A stretch of 64,000 nt of DNA, taken from contig CP137324.1 of assembly GCA_033182465.1 (NCBI GenBank), positions 2,232,001 to 2,296,000 on the forward strand. The letters run 5' to 3'. The translations under genes and the position numbers were made by a program. Positions 47,197 to 60,288 of this stretch are shown piece after piece. The notes beneath the pieces are model-generated. The model was not told the origin of the DNA. It was given only the letters and a program-made list of their open reading frames with translations, and did not search any database. Every line of letters starts with the position of its first letter. The first letter of the stretch is position 1. The stretch comes from Sanghuangporus weigelae (taxonomy: Eukaryota; Basidiomycota; Agaricomycetes; Hymenochaetales; Hymenochaetaceae).

Positions 47197-50071
47197 TCAT
47201 GTCAACCGTTTACAATAATCAGGATTACCCGTTGGGTTCTGAAGGCCAGTGTGAGTGAAAATTAAAACTCTAGATGACGAATATGTGGACTTACCAGGGC
47301 CCATATAGGGAATGGCCTAACCGTCCCAGAACCACCGCCAACAGCAAACGTGTATATGAACACCATGACTTGCGTACCTCCATCAAGCGCCGCGCTCATG
47401 AGGAAGTTGTATTTACGGAACCAGCGAGGCCGGTACCGGCGTAAATAATACTGCGAGAACACGGCAAGCATGAAGGTCGAGAACACCGAAGTATTAATTC
47501 CGACACTAAGATAGCCAAGGGCCCAACAGAGAATAGGTGTGACGACTTTGTCGGCGTGGAGTTTCGGGAATTTCTGGTGAATCAGCCAGAATGGAACAGG
47601 TACGGCGAGGCCGATGAGGATCGAAAAGGGTACGATCTACAGAAAAGTGGGCATGCCGTTGTCTTCGCGAACCAGAAAGAAGGACTTACAGCATAACGTC
47701 CACCCGGCTTGTAGAGCTGCTTTCCCAATGCACCCCAAGTGATTGCGTCACTGTTGAATGACTGCACATGGATCAGTCTTCGCTGAAGATAACGAGGGAA
47801 AATCGTTCCGTACCTGGACTTGCTGACCACTCCAAACATTAGTCCCCTGAACGTCAAGCAGAACTTCGCGCTGTGCACCTATAATGACTTTCATAATCAC
47901 ATAGTTTAATAATCCTCCAATGATGGTGCCAAGAGACTGCACGAGGAAAGTCACACGGGGTGGCAATTTCGTATATTGGCCCATCTTAAGGTCGCGGATG
48001 AGTCCACGGGCTTGCAGCATTGTGTTGTAACCGTAAAGCGAAAAGTACATGTTTGCTTGCGGATTCCCTGGAATCATCGCACCGCCGACCATCTGGACAA
48101 GATTCTGCATGTCCGGCGCGAAACCAGTAATGGCGTAGACCGTCGTGACAAACGGAAGGAAGACGGCACTGATAATGAGGCCAACGATAAGACCCCACCA
48201 AGGTAGGTTTGACTTGCTCGTGTAGATGGTGGCCATGGCTATCGCGAAACTTCCTAGGAACACAGCTGAGTACCACCACATGTGAACCTCAGGATAAACC
48301 TTCATCTTCGCGCGATGAGGATCAACGCTTTCACCCGACCGTTCCTTCTTGATCACGTCGATGATATCCCGGCCGTACCACAAGAAGACATGTACGATCG
48401 TCGCTCCAATTGCGAGATTAGAGCCGATCTTCGTAAGAACTTGAGAGGACGCAAAATACGGGAGGCCGACCTGCTCCAGCTTTTGTTCGTCGAGAAGGAA
48501 CCTGTCATCCAGGATAGAGAGTTGATCATAGCTCGATCCGTCGAAGTTATACAGGGCTTGTGAGAGCCACGGGAAGTTCTTGCCATGCCAAGCGTTGGTC
48601 GCAAAGGCAATACAGAATGCGGTACTGTAAAAAATCGCGACGTCAGTAGAACTATCTTAAGCGAGTGGCTATAGACGCTCATACATGCATATCGCTGTGC
48701 CAACATAGAGCGTGAGCTGTGTCGATAAGGGCGTAAAAAGGGCTCCCATCGAGCCTCCTCCAGAACCAACATAATTCCAATCGAAACAGAATGCGAACAT
48801 ACCAAGACCCTCGTTACCCGCTGCACCACCAAAGATGCGCGTGAACCACGCAGAGTCCTGATTTGCAAGACAGAAAATACTGACACCAGTAAGCGTCCTG
48901 TAGCGAGAGTATCAGCGAGGTTTATTCGAAAGAATAACCGAGAAACAAGAAAGCTGGACTCGAAAGGCAATTGAGAAGGTGAAATGAAAGTCATGACATA
49001 CGGAGCGATATACTCAGGTAGCCACTCCCAGACAAAGATGACGATGAAAATAGCCCAGAAAAATTTGACGCGTTTCTTCTGCATGAAGATACCCTTTCCG
49101 CGATGCAGAGCGTCAAATAGCTGGACAGTCGGCAACAAGTTGGGGAAGACCATGTACGTCGGGTAAACCAAGAACGAGCGCATCACCCCACCGAGACCGT
49201 ACCCGATCATCTGTGAGCCAATCAGAGTGAAAATACCACTCGCGATGTTCGGCTCGAGATTATAGTACAGTTCATCAGTCTATAAATGCGGTGTCAGGCA
49301 TACAATCAAAAAGCAACGAAATAATTGATACGCACAGCAAAAATACTGATCGCAAGCGCAGAGTCAGCTGCGGTCGAGGAGAAAATGGTAATAGCAACGT
49401 GCTCCTTGAGGTCTGAGCAAATTACGATTAACATTGATGGGATAAACTGCGAAGACTGTTGGTGATATGCCTACTGAAAGGACCAGGATTCATGAAGCGC
49501 CAGAACCGGTTGTCAGTCATCCGAAGTCGTGCGCTGGGATTTCCCGGGCCAGGGATAATCTCCTCCAGCACCTTTCCGAAGATATAGGCAATGATCTGAA
49601 GGAAGAGTTGGCTGACGGAAATCGTCTGAGGGCGGAAATACTAGAAAGATCAAATCAAATCAATATTATAGTAGAGTCCGGTCGGTGAGATAGCTAGAAA
49701 AGACGAACGAAGATTTGTCCAAGGACAGCGCCGAAGCAGGAAAGACCAACACCGAGGACCAACATCCTGAAGGTCAGAACAGGCTGTGTCGGGTCATCCT
49801 CAAGAGATACAAGGCGCGTAGCAACGTCGATGTCGGTCTCTAGGTAACGATAAGTATACAGATTATCAGAGTTACTTCATTCAGATTCTACATGCAAGGG
49901 AAGCGACAAACCAATAACTTTCTCCTTGCTGTCTGCTACGTCGTCCCAGACAGCCACAGGCTCGGAAGAAGTGCCAGAGCTGAGCGACTCTTTATCAACG
50001 TTCTTCTCATCGTACGAGTCTTGCCGAGTCTTCTCGAGAGGGACGGAAGGGACATTTCCCAGTGTAGCCAT
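47197..50071 (-). CDS. OPT family oligopeptide transporter
   Basis: Proton-coupled importer of small peptides in the plasma membrane. Ten exons (49912-50071, 49709-49839, 49475-49640, 49336-49412, 49002-49279, 48685-48897, 47814-48624, 47690-47761, 47295-47636, 47197-47238) join in phase to give 763 aa, normal for fungal OPTs. Signatures: LSCFGAVLGQIFYFRPQTISVS, NPGPFNLKEHVAI (the NPGPF-x-x-KEH family motif), SQMIGYGLGG, KFFWAIFIVIFVWEWLPEYI, FCFDWNYVG, ATNAWHGKNFPWLS, NVWSGQQVQSFNSDAITWG, and a terminal GNPDYC. An in-frame GTG further upstream is not a plausible start; the ATG at 50071 opens a hydrophilic tail of about 65 residues. Hydrophobic helices fill the rest. The last exon codes only 13 residues plus the stop. 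Nitrogen regulation is common for the family but no clear site was identified. Confidence 0.96.
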
Positions 50072-52296
50072 CTTGGTGGCAAAGGCCACAGTGACAGGAA
50101 GAGCACCTGGGGCCGACAGGAGATAGGCTGGAAGTTCCAGTGGAAGGATAGAGTCTTGCACAATACACTATATATATATTGAAAGCTCGCAATCTGTAGC
50201 GTAGTTAGCGCAGATGCGCTCGTCTATAGCGTCCATTCCAGACTCCCGCTTCCCACATGACGATTCGCGATAAGCTCCAAGAACTCTGAATGAAAGCCTG
50301 CGAGAAGACGGGAGAAGCGCGAGGATTCGGCGGTAGCCATGGCCCTGGACAAACCATCAACCACTGGCATGTGGACTCGACAAGTTCTGCATGTGTCGAA
50401 ACGGGCGATTCAACTTACATAAAAGCGGCCATTTGCCTTCTGCAATCTGCAATCGGGGCCTTCTTCCCAGGTAAGATATAGAGTCGACGGGTCAACATTG
50501 CTCGGCATCACACGAGGCTATTCATAACGACAGTTTATGTCAAATTCTCCTCATGGGCGAGGTGATGGACCCTGTCTTTATGTAGCCGATGCTTACTTCA
50601 ATTTGATTTCCCGGATGACACTGAATACTGGCACGGTGATTGATGCGGAACGGTCGTGCTAGACGGTCCGCCGTTTGATAACGGGTAGACGAGAAAACGC
50701 CAAAAATAACAAGGTTCTATGATTTGGGTGAATTTTCGTTCCCGTATGCATGGAAGGACCTCAGCAAGGCACACCGTCCAGAGAGCCAACTCCCACATGG
50801 AGAAACGTGCTTTAGGTGAATTATCAAGTAACGCTATGTAGGCAGCACCAGATGGACGCGTTGCTCGATCTCCATATATTTCGGCTAAGTCTAGCTTCTT
50901 ATCTCGTTTGTCAGGAAGAAAAAAGAAACTTCCCGTCCATTACACCGCCTCGTTCGGATAAATATCCTCAGTAGCCACTTGACGTTGCCGTTTTTGCGAC
51001 ACCGTAATGCAGGTACCATCATTGAGCGATAAGTAACAGTAATAGCGCAACAGGGAGCCACGCTTGACAATACACACCGGCAGCGAGGGCCGGTTGAAAA
51101 CGTTGCAGCAGTAGTACGGGCATGCAGTCGCACGATCGCATGCATATGGTTCTATGTTCTTGCCAAGAAAACACGGATCCTCTCCCGCATGGAAATGGAT
51201 ACATAGCGAAGACACGTTATTTCGTCCAGAGCTTCTACAATAAGCACCGACCGCAGAAAGGGAATGTGGAGAAACTCACAACGCACTTCAAAATACTTGC
51301 CAAGAGACAAGTAAGGATGATGAGAAGATGAGAAAACTACAGCCAGAAAAGATTGAATTTTGTTTTGCGACGGACTCTATGACACGTGTTACTCTTCTGA
51401 CAGTTTCTCATTTCCCTCATTTCCCAATAAGGTGATTAGCTTCAAGGAATTTCCTTGTTTTTTCGTCCGGGAGCAAATTTGCTTCACCGATCGATGTCTG
51501 CCCATCTATCTAGCATCTAGGGAAAACGATGCGAGGCCGTCCATATAGGCAACTCGGAGAGAAAGAGTGCCCATCATTCGAGTTTATTTCGCCTTGTCAG
51601 AGTCCAAAGATCTGGCAGATTACTAAAGCAAGGGTCGTGAGAGTGTCCAAGCAGAAGCTGAGGAGCGAAAGGCTTTGTTATTAATGTTGAGATATGCAAA
51701 GCTTTCGGAAAAGATACGCGTACAGACACTCACAGGCAGCAGAGGGCATCAGGCAGTTTGAAGGGAAGTAATGTGGTTTACGATATGGCGTCGGTGATTC
51801 CGTTGCTACTTATACTATTCAAAAAGCGAGTCGGGTCATTTTGGTCGCGGTCCCGCAGTCAGTAGCCCAATCACGAAATCGCTGCATAAGTAAAAACTGC
51901 GACAATGTACATAAACGGAAGTTTTTATTGCATTCGTACACCTTAGAATAGCAGTACACGAATTTCGGTTTGTGAATGAGTGCGACCATGGAAAGATGTT
52001 GCTGTTAGTAGATATGATTCCATCCGATTCCAGATAAGTCCGGCTTAGTAGAGCCTAGAGGATGAGAGTTGGGGCGAACGTAAGATGAACAAAATAAGGA
52101 CAGGCCTAGGTAAAGGGAGATTAAGAACGGAAAAGGTCGAAAAGAAAAACTACAGCCCGCATATGTACACATGCATGTACGTGCAAATTAAGGATAAGCG
52201 TTAGAAAATGAGGAACAAAACCGAACAAGAACGGAACGAAGAGGCGAAAATAAACGAAGATCCGGGTAATTTCTGGTAGCGGTTAATGTAGTCGGG
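50072..52296. other. Intergenic region, 2.2 kb
   Basis: Upstream region of the OPT gene and 3' flank of the Ser/Thr-rich gene. No gene is firmly supported. A minus-strand frame at 50940-51215 reads Cys-rich (CFLGKNIEPYACDRATACPYYCC) but lacks an ATG, a signal peptide and clear splice partners. Confidence 0.45.
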
Positions 52297-55200
52297 TTAA
52301 AGAGCATTTCCATACATCTGTGAAACCAAACCATCCCATCAGTCAGCAACAACTCACCAACATGACATCCGTGGAATACACTGACCTGGTAACGCCCAGT
52401 CTCACGACTCTCCCCAGAAATGTAACTCAGCCGTTGCCCAGCATCGCTTGCACCATCAGCATAATCTCTGAAGAAAGCGAAGTCGTATTTCCCCTCTGGG
52501 CTCTGCGAGCGTAGCATACCGAGTGAGATGCCCGCTGCTGGTGCCGCTTTTAGACTGGAGTTTCTCGCAGCGTCCACATTGATGCCAACGCCGGAACCAA
52601 CGCTTGACGCCAAGATTGAAGAGCCACTCATGCTTACCGGACCATCGGATGAGTATGAGTATGCGCGAGTGCTTCCTGCTGGAAGTGGAGGTACCACTTT
52701 GGCTTGCTGAGGAAGCGAGGCAGACGAAGACGTCGAGGTGGAAGACCGTACAGACCGTGCCCAACCAGGCTGTGAGAGCCAAGAATTGTACCCTTCTCTC
52801 TCACCATCTGCAGCCCCAACGTCACTGCTCGTGGTGCTTGCTCGATAGTCAAAGATATCAGGCATATCCATTGGCTTGTCTTCTCCATCCGCTGGCGAAG
52901 CAGCTTGGTTCCTAAGATCCAGATCCAGCTGCATTCCAGGATCGGCGAATGGGTCGTGAGGGACCAATCTAGGACTAAAAGAGCCTGTATCGTTCGTCCT
53001 CTCCATCTTGTTCAATCCAGGAGGTGCAACGACACTAGCATTGGTCCTGATAGAACTTGAGCCTGATCCGGACTGTGAACTAGTGGAATTCGAAGGAGAA
53101 GCTTTCCATGCAGCTGTCTGCTTCTTCAATGCACTGAGTCTCAAAGCCGGCGGGAGTAGATCCTCTGGATCCCAGAAGGGGTCATCGGGACGTGGAGCTG
53201 TATCATTCTGTCTAACTGGTGGAGCTGCAATCGGATCTGTGTTCGCGGCAGGAACCCGAACAGGACTCGGTGCACGAGCCCTTCCAATCTCTACAGGAGT
53301 CGCCGAGTTCGACGTGGACGCATCCAAGAACGGATTGGCACTCGCATTCACATTTCCGGTCGCTTCTGCATTGGATGAAGAGACACCACCAACAGGAGGA
53401 AGGGGAGAGAGAGCCCGCACGGGTGCAAGCGGTGGGAGGAATGAGCCATCTCCATCATCAAGACCTCGCTCGTACACTTCTACAGGCTTCTCTCGGATAT
53501 GCTCTATCCCCTTCTCCCTCAACACGTTCTCCTTCCTGGGGGTTAGGGCACCGCGGACTCGAGCAAAAAAGGCACTAAACCCTCCATTCTCCCCATCATC
53601 ATCATCGTAATCTGACCCTTGGCTTCTGGATCTTCCAATTCCAAGGAAAGCAACATGCGAAGGACTAGATGCGTGTCGACTCTGCGAGCTTCCGCTTCGA
53701 GGAATCCCAGGGCCAAAACTCTCATGAGCAAGCGCTCGTACGCGCGCACGTTCGCGTCTTCTACGGAGCAGAAAGAATGCGATGACCAAAATGAGGGCAA
53801 AGCTGCCGACGATGGAAATGACGATACCCGCGATCGTCGCAGGCGACATTGCTTGTTTACTAAAGTGTGTTTAAGTATGGATCAGGAATGAGTAGGTTCG
53901 GGCGGGATGGACGTACGCTGCATCAGCAAGAGGTATTCCAGAGTTCGTACCGCTAACAGTACTTGATGGACCCAGAGATCGAGTCGATGTTCCACCAGTT
54001 GGGGTCAAGGAAAATCTAAGATTGTATCAACATTTTAGTCTGACGTCAATCAAATAATAAAACAAGAAACAAGAACAAGGAACGAAAAATAAAACAAAAA
54101 TAACAGAAAGTCTCCTCTAAACGAAATGAAGTCGAAGCGAAATAACGCACCTTCCACCGACATTCCCAACAGGAGACGTGGCTGCAGAACCATCATCACT
54201 ATCATCAGCAGAAGTCGGAGCCGTGTCCTGGGCAGGGGTGTTTTGAGCTTCAGGAGTCGTTGTAGCGCTTTGATCCGGCGAAGGTGTTCCAGAAGTTGCA
54301 ATCCGCTGTGGAAAAGGCGGTGTAGACGTCTGAGTTGAAGCCGCCTTGCCTCCTCCAGGTGTGAACGTTGAAAAGAACCCAGTTAGAGACGTTATTCGGC
54401 TTGCAAGGTCTCCGTCGTCATCCGTCGACGTAGCGGTGGCCAACGCGGTTTCAGTCGCGGTATCTGTCGTAGAAAGAGCGGCGGAGTCGAAGGTGGGCGG
54501 ATCTTGCGTCAAGGAGTCACTAAGGGTGACGGATGTTGAAACGTCGCTGGAAGCTGTAGCCGTCGCTTCTGGATCTGAGGACACAAACACGGCAGTCGAA
54601 GAAGACGTTGAAGCCGAAACGACTGTCGCATCCGAGGTGGTACTTCCGACCGTATCTGAAGATGCATCGGAAGCCTCCGTCGTCGTCGACTCAGAGCTCG
54701 CAGCAGTAGTGGTCGCCGAAGTGACATCATCACTTGCAATACTTGTGGTTGCCGAATCAACGTCTGATGAAGCAGTCGACGTTGCCACGCCAGACGAACT
54801 GACGGAAGTCGAATCCGAAGCTGAGTCTTCCGCCGTACCAGAGCTACCACCAGTAGTGGGCTGCGATGCTGCTACTGTTGCTGCCACCGAGCTAGTCTCT
54901 TCATTACCATCGGAAAAGGGATCTGACGAGTTCGACGAATCGGTGGCATCAGAAGAAGAGTTCGAAGAGGAGCTTGAAGTCGGTGTTGGGTTGGCGGCTG
55001 TGCTCGGGGTCGTTGGCGTAGCAACGGGATCAGACTGGCCTTCAGTTCTTGGAGTCGCAGCAGCAGCTGAAGTGGGCGTAGGTGTAGAAGCAGGAGTAGG
55101 AGAAATTGTCTCCGTAGATGGAGCAATTGCCGCTGAGCTTGAGCTTGGACCTGAGGCAGAAGATGGCGCTGCGTATCAGATTCAATTAGAAATAGAATAA

Positions 55201-56238
55201 AATAAGGTAAGATACGGGATAGGATCGTTTACTTACCGATCGAATTTGAAACAGCAGAGCTTGAAGACACGTCTGCAACAGTCGAAGAGGCCTCTACGGA
55301 GCTGGAAGGAAGAGCAGTCGGTGTAGACGTGACAGAGATAGCGCTAGAGATTAGGCTCGCGCTACTTGTTAGAGGTACTTCGACAGTGGCGGCTGCAGAA
55401 TGTGTTTAGTACTATTATTATCTGAGAAATGGCACAACTGACGGTCTGAAGTTGAGATCTCGTTCGAGGAAGAGACACTTGTGGAAGTTGAAGAGCTCAC
55501 AGCGCTCTCTGCGTCAGAAAGAATGGTCGCCAAAGATGTCGTTGAAAAGGTTGCAGGCTCGCTGGCTGAGATCGAAACAGAAGACGGAATTGTTGATGAA
55601 GACAAGGTTACGCTGCTCGATGAAGTCAGCTCAGAGGATGAAGCTGCATAACAGAATCAGTAATTTGTCTGAAACAAAAGATTCTTAAGACCTCACAAAT
55701 CAAAGTCAATACTGCGGACGAGGAGCTCTGTGACGTCAAGCTCACAGCCGAAGTCGTCGTTGCGAGGGACTCGGAAGATGATACTGAATATTAAAACTCA
55801 TTTACATTGCAACCTCGAAAGAAAGTATGGTTAAAAACTCACGTGCAGAAGCCGAAGAAGCAACCGAAGAAGTGGCGAGAAACGTGGAATCCGAGCTCGA
55901 GCTGCTCAGCACAATATCGACAGATGAGCTCGAGCTAAACGATGCGACCTCAGTAGACAAAGCTAAAATAAAAGAGCTGAATGGTCTTCAAATCGCGAGG
56001 TATAATGAGGCGCACCATCAGACGTGGACGTCGCATCTAAAGAGCTTGACGACGTCGACACCTCTGAGCTTGAGGACGCTGAGATGGTCGCAGAAGTTGC
56101 CGCTATCTCTGTCGGCGTACTGCTGCTGCCCGCATCCGAGCTCGTTGTCAAAGATGAAGAAGGTGAAGAAGAAACGAATGATGACGACTCGCCGGGAGCC
56201 GCCTGCGAGACGTCCGCACCACGAGCTGTCAAAGACAT
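52297..56238 (-). CDS. Ser/Thr-rich single-pass surface protein with long cytoplasmic tail
   Basis: Mucin-like membrane protein of no family I can name. Exons 56016-56238, 55843-55962, 55697-55783, 55443-55643, 55237-55392, 54151-55168, 53917-54015, 52386-53859 and 52297-52317 join in phase and give about 1132 aa. The first roughly 620 residues are nearly all Ser, Thr, Ala, Val and acidic, suited to heavy O-mannosylation. One membrane helix follows (TIAGIVISIVGSFALILVIA) with a stop-transfer LLRRRRERARVR, then about 490 residues of Ser/Pro-rich tail. This layout recalls fungal wall sensors (Wsc/Mid2 type), though no WSC Cys domain is seen. The N-terminus is unsure: ATG at 56238 gives no signal peptide, and a 5' exon starting at 56419 and ending in TTCGCCT with a GTGAGT donor is an in-phase alternative. 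Five successive introns are phase 1. Confidence 0.75.
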
Positions 56239-58013
56239 GTCAGATTTTCGTCGATCACGTTCAACTCTAATTCCTCTCTATTTTCCGTCCTCGACAGCCC
56301 GCCGACAAGCACACGCTGTCAAAGCAGAAGAGCAGAAGAGAGAATTAGAGGCAACACTCACAGGCGAAAGAACGGCGTCGCGGTAACGGGAACGGAGAAG
56401 AAGTAAAAGGGATGTACATAGCTGCGACGTCTCCTGGACGCGCCCTCAAAAATCTTTCACTCAAACCCTCTATAGGTTGTCTTTCGACGGCGAGGACGAG
56501 CAAAAAAAGAAGGGAATCAGGCCAGCCAGATGATCATGGTCAGGATGAGGTAGGGGGAAGGGGCTGCGAGCGATGAGCCGCGGGTTCTGCTAGGATTTGT
56601 TGTTGCTAATGGGAGGCCGTTGGCTCGCAACGAACTTTTGCATCCGCGTGCATGCCTCCGATGCCGAACACTCAGCTTGGAAATGGCAACTTCCGAACAT
56701 CAGCCTTTTTGGTTTCCGCCCCTTTGTATTTTCTTTCTCATGAGTCACCTTGAAAGGGACTATTGTTTTTTTCTGTACAGTGAAGAGAGATGCTCAAAGT
56801 AGCCAATGTTCTATGGGCTCTCAGAGATTATTCTCGCTTCATTTTCTCTACTAAATTCTCCCTGGCAGCTGTATTGTGTGAAAATGTAATCTCACCTTCC
56901 TAAACCATTCCCACTCGGGCTGTGAAGTAACCACCTCAACTAGTACTGTTCCACCATCTCTGATGAAGCGATCGCAAGTGATTCACCATTGGTCCGGAAG
57001 ACCAGTGTGGGAGGCGCCATAGGTAAGCGTACGCATCTTGCAGTTGCGGTGAGTCCCATCACCATACTCCTCTCCGCATCAGTTGTACTGAACGACAACG
57101 CGTGGCGTAATGCTGTAGTCCTCTGAGTCATTTACGTAGAAGACATTTAGTGTTTTTTGGTTGCATGCGCTTTTCTTGCACGGAAAAACCTCCGGCGGTC
57201 GGTTCAGTGACCTTTTCAGTTTGACAACAGGAGGTTTGTTTGGTCCTAAGTATGGCTCTCATGATCCAGGTACCAGATTCGGGAATATCAGCTATCAACA
57301 CGCATCATTTGAAATATGTACTGATTTCTGTTCTTCAAGTGAACCGAGCTCGGTGCGAACTCAGTATTGCGGTTGGAGAGTACTGAGAAAGGCCCGTCGT
57401 AGGAAAATCCTTGTGAAATGTAAAATGGATCGTAGGAACAGGTACTCTAAGTAACAATTTCTTCGCGCCTTCGCATTAAAATCCAAGAAAGAATCGCGAA
57501 GTCGTTCACTTCAGCACTGCTTCCTCTTGAATCGAGGGACCGTTCGGATGAAGTTACCCAGCGAACAACAAACAGTGTGGCTAGCTACGGCTCATGGCGC
57601 TGCGATCTTCCACTATGACAACAAAATATCCAATTGGTTCTCATGACGCAGTAAAATATCAGGTTCGGTTCTTACAACTCACGTGAATGATATGAAAATC
57701 CCGCTGATTATGTTCCTTACGTGAAGCGAAGGCAATTATGAGCTTGGGAACTGGGCACTCCATGTCAAGGCTCGCGAGAGCACAGAGGAAGGTTGTACTA
57801 AGGTAGTTCAGCACATGAACGTAGGTAACTATAAACTATACACATTTCAGGAACTCGTAATGAAGGGTATGTATGTAGAAGTCTTTTCATACAAAAACCC
57901 CGATTGCCATAATAAAGAATCATAAAATTGTTTATTTTAGTGTCATCAGCGCGAGGAAATGTCTCTTCCAACCGAGGCTTACGCGGTGGTTCCTATCTAT
58001 CCACGAAGGAGCC
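56239..58013. other. Intergenic region, 1.8 kb
   Basis: The part near 56226-56425 may include a 5' exon and first intron of the Ser/Thr-rich gene. The rest shows no supportable gene; the open frames at 56940-57131 (-) and 57161-57454 (+) have no family signal. Confidence 0.45.
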
Positions 58014-60288
58014 TCAGGCCAACATCCAAGGCGTGCGATGCACCCAGCTACGCGCACGCTTCCCATAGATGTACATCGGAATAGTCATCAAGCACACCCA
58101 GGCGTTGATCCCACCAATTGTGCAGAACGTCCTCAAGATACCTGTCAATGATCCGGTCCAGTAAGAAGTTATTTCTTTCTGGTGATAGTGAAGGCGAACG
58201 GACCTTGGTTGAGTATCCATGGCGTGACATAATACGTCAAGCCGAAGGCAAAGATGTTTTTGATGCAGCTGTGTGGGTATTAGCACCGTACCCTCCGTTC
58301 CTGACGAGTTGGGATGGTGACTTACTTGATAGTAGCGAACGCTTCGGGTGCATAATGCGGATGTGCATCTACGACATAAGACACGACGCTGCAGACATCA
58401 ACCTGGGTGGGTACGGGAGGCTGAACGATAATAAAGAACGAAATAACGTACGCGATACTCCCGACTGCTTGGCCGAAGTTGATCAACGAATAGAATATCT
58501 CAGGGGCGATCCAGTGGACCTTGTAATGTGCGGCGAGGGCCCATCCGAACCAGCCAATGGAAAAGGCAATTATCGTCGGGATCATTATCAACAATCGGAA
58601 CCTGTCATATTGAAGATCGAGAGGGAGGCACCAGGTAAGTGCGGGCTAAATAAAGAGTGATTGATACCGTGACGCACTCAGGCTCATAGACTCCACCGTT
58701 CCGACGTGCCATGAACGTTGCAGTCCAGTCACTCAGAGGACCTGCGAACACGTTTCCAAGGAAAGCAGCAATGAACGGACCGACACCGGCAATGAGTCCG
58801 ACTACGCCTGCGCCATAGCCGTATCCAAACGCTGGGTCCGAGAAAAGCATCGAGACGGATACCGACAGCGCGACCACTGTCAGGGCGGATATCAGCCTTC
58901 ATAATAGAGACCTTGTGGGTCAATGAGGGGACATACACCAAGCTTGTGTTGTCCCATATACAAGCACTCCCCATGCAACCACCGGACTAAGGACAAGCGA
59001 AAACGGCCGCAACGCAGCCTTGAAAAGGTTCTCGTCTGAATACCTCTGATTGTTCCACGGTTTGAGCAACTGTAAAAATGTCTTTGGCGGTTCTAGACTC
59101 TTATTCGAGCGTGCCTCGACGTCTGAATATGAGACTATTTCTTTATCCTCGACACCGCCGTCGCCGGATGGGGTTCTCTTGCTGGCTGCTGAGTCTGATT
59201 TCTCTTTGAAATCCTCGACCGGGAGAACCTCGAATTTTTCGCGGACGTATGCCGTCTCAGGGACGAAGAAGATGGTTAACACCAAGAGGACCCCGCACTG
59301 AGTCGGCGATGAACGTCAGTGATCTGACGAAAGTAATAAGTTCGTTCATACCATTGCAGCAATGATGATGAAGCACACGCGCCAAGATCTGAGAGGGACG
59401 ACTTGTCAAAATGCAGAATCCGTTCGTGTGAGCACAGGACATACACGTCTTGGATAAGATATCCGTTGACGATGGAGACTCCGCAGATGCCTCCCAAGAG
59501 AGCGAACTAGATTGGGAAATCAATTCGATGCTCCTCAAGGGATGCCCAAAGATCGATAATCATACGCACACTCCATACCGCAATCCACTTTCCTCTCTCG
59601 TGGACGAAAAAAATATCGCTAATCCAACTGTCAGGAATTTAATAGACATAAGCCAAACAAAACATTCTCACGCAACAGTAGCTTGCGCAAGACACTCGAT
59701 CGGAGCCATGCCCATACCACCAATAACTCGACTCGCCGTCAAGTTGCCAAGGTTCTGCGAAGCAGCGCTCCAGATTCCTCCCCATACCAATAATATATTT
59801 CCGAGTAAATAAACAGGTCTTCGCCCCCATATAACGCTCGCTGGTGCTGTCAGAATCAATACAAGTCCAATGGAAAGTACCAGATCGCCCGTGATCTTAG
59901 AGAGTTCGCCGACCGTTGTGTCGAGTGCTTCTGCGACCTGCACAAGACCAGCACCAATGATGGGACCGTAGGCGCCTACGACGCCTGCACCGTACGTTAT
60001 GGTTACCATGAGAGCTATTTTGCGCCACTGGGGCCAGTTGAGCGGATCGTTCGGCGAGTCCGAAGGTTGCGGGACGAGAATGATACCATCCTTTCCGCGC
60101 TTCACGTTCGGGTCAGACGCATCGTAGTGCTTTGAACCCCGCGCGTGTAAATCATCAAGCAGGGAAGTTCCTGAAGAAGTACATTATTACGATTCATGAC
60201 GAGTATCGAAGAGCTTTATTAGCAAACGAGTAAGCGAACCTGGGACGTTTTCACCAAGGTAGGGATCGGAGAGGATGCCGAGACCCAT
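58014..60288 (-). CDS. MFS transporter (DHA1-type drug/polyamine-like), 577 aa
   Basis: Twelve-helix major facilitator carrier; likely proton-driven exporter in the plasma membrane, substrate unknown. Ten exons (60240-60288, 59672-60170, 59570-59627, 59445-59506, 59352-59388, 58937-59297, 58678-58876, 58326-58601, 58204-58268, 58014-58141) fit in phase and give 577 aa. Signatures: DPLNWPQWRKIALM, the fungal MFS lead-in before helix 1; APASVIWGRRPVYLLGN (loop 2-3 with GRRP); LTASRVIGGMGMAPIE; ISDIFFVHERGKWIAVW; and FVPETAYVRE before the central loop. After the loop come AAFLGNVFAGPLSDWTA and, at the end, TIPMYIYGKRARSWVHR. Exon 5 has only 37 nt. The last intron uses a weak GTCCGT donor at 58203; splicing there restores the spacing to the terminal TIPMYIYGK motif expected for the family, while reading through hits a stop. 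Confidence 0.88.

Noticed and set aside
49912-50161. OPT start further upstream
   Set aside because: The longer frame opens with GTG rather than ATG; the first ATG is at 50071.
50940-51215. Cys-rich minus-strand frame that could be a small secreted protein
   Set aside because: It has no ATG, no signal peptide and no convincing upstream exon; Cys richness alone is not enough.
54346-55200. 284-codon open frame antisense to the Ser/Thr-rich gene
   Set aside because: Ser/Thr/Ala codons read backwards give Val/Glu/Ala/Ser-rich frames with few stops. The minus strand has splice signals, a membrane helix and phase continuity, so the plus frame is a shadow.
56940-57131. Minus-strand frame with a faint WD40-like core (FRTNGESLAIASS)
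   Set aside because: The match is too short and the neighbouring frames do not continue the repeat.
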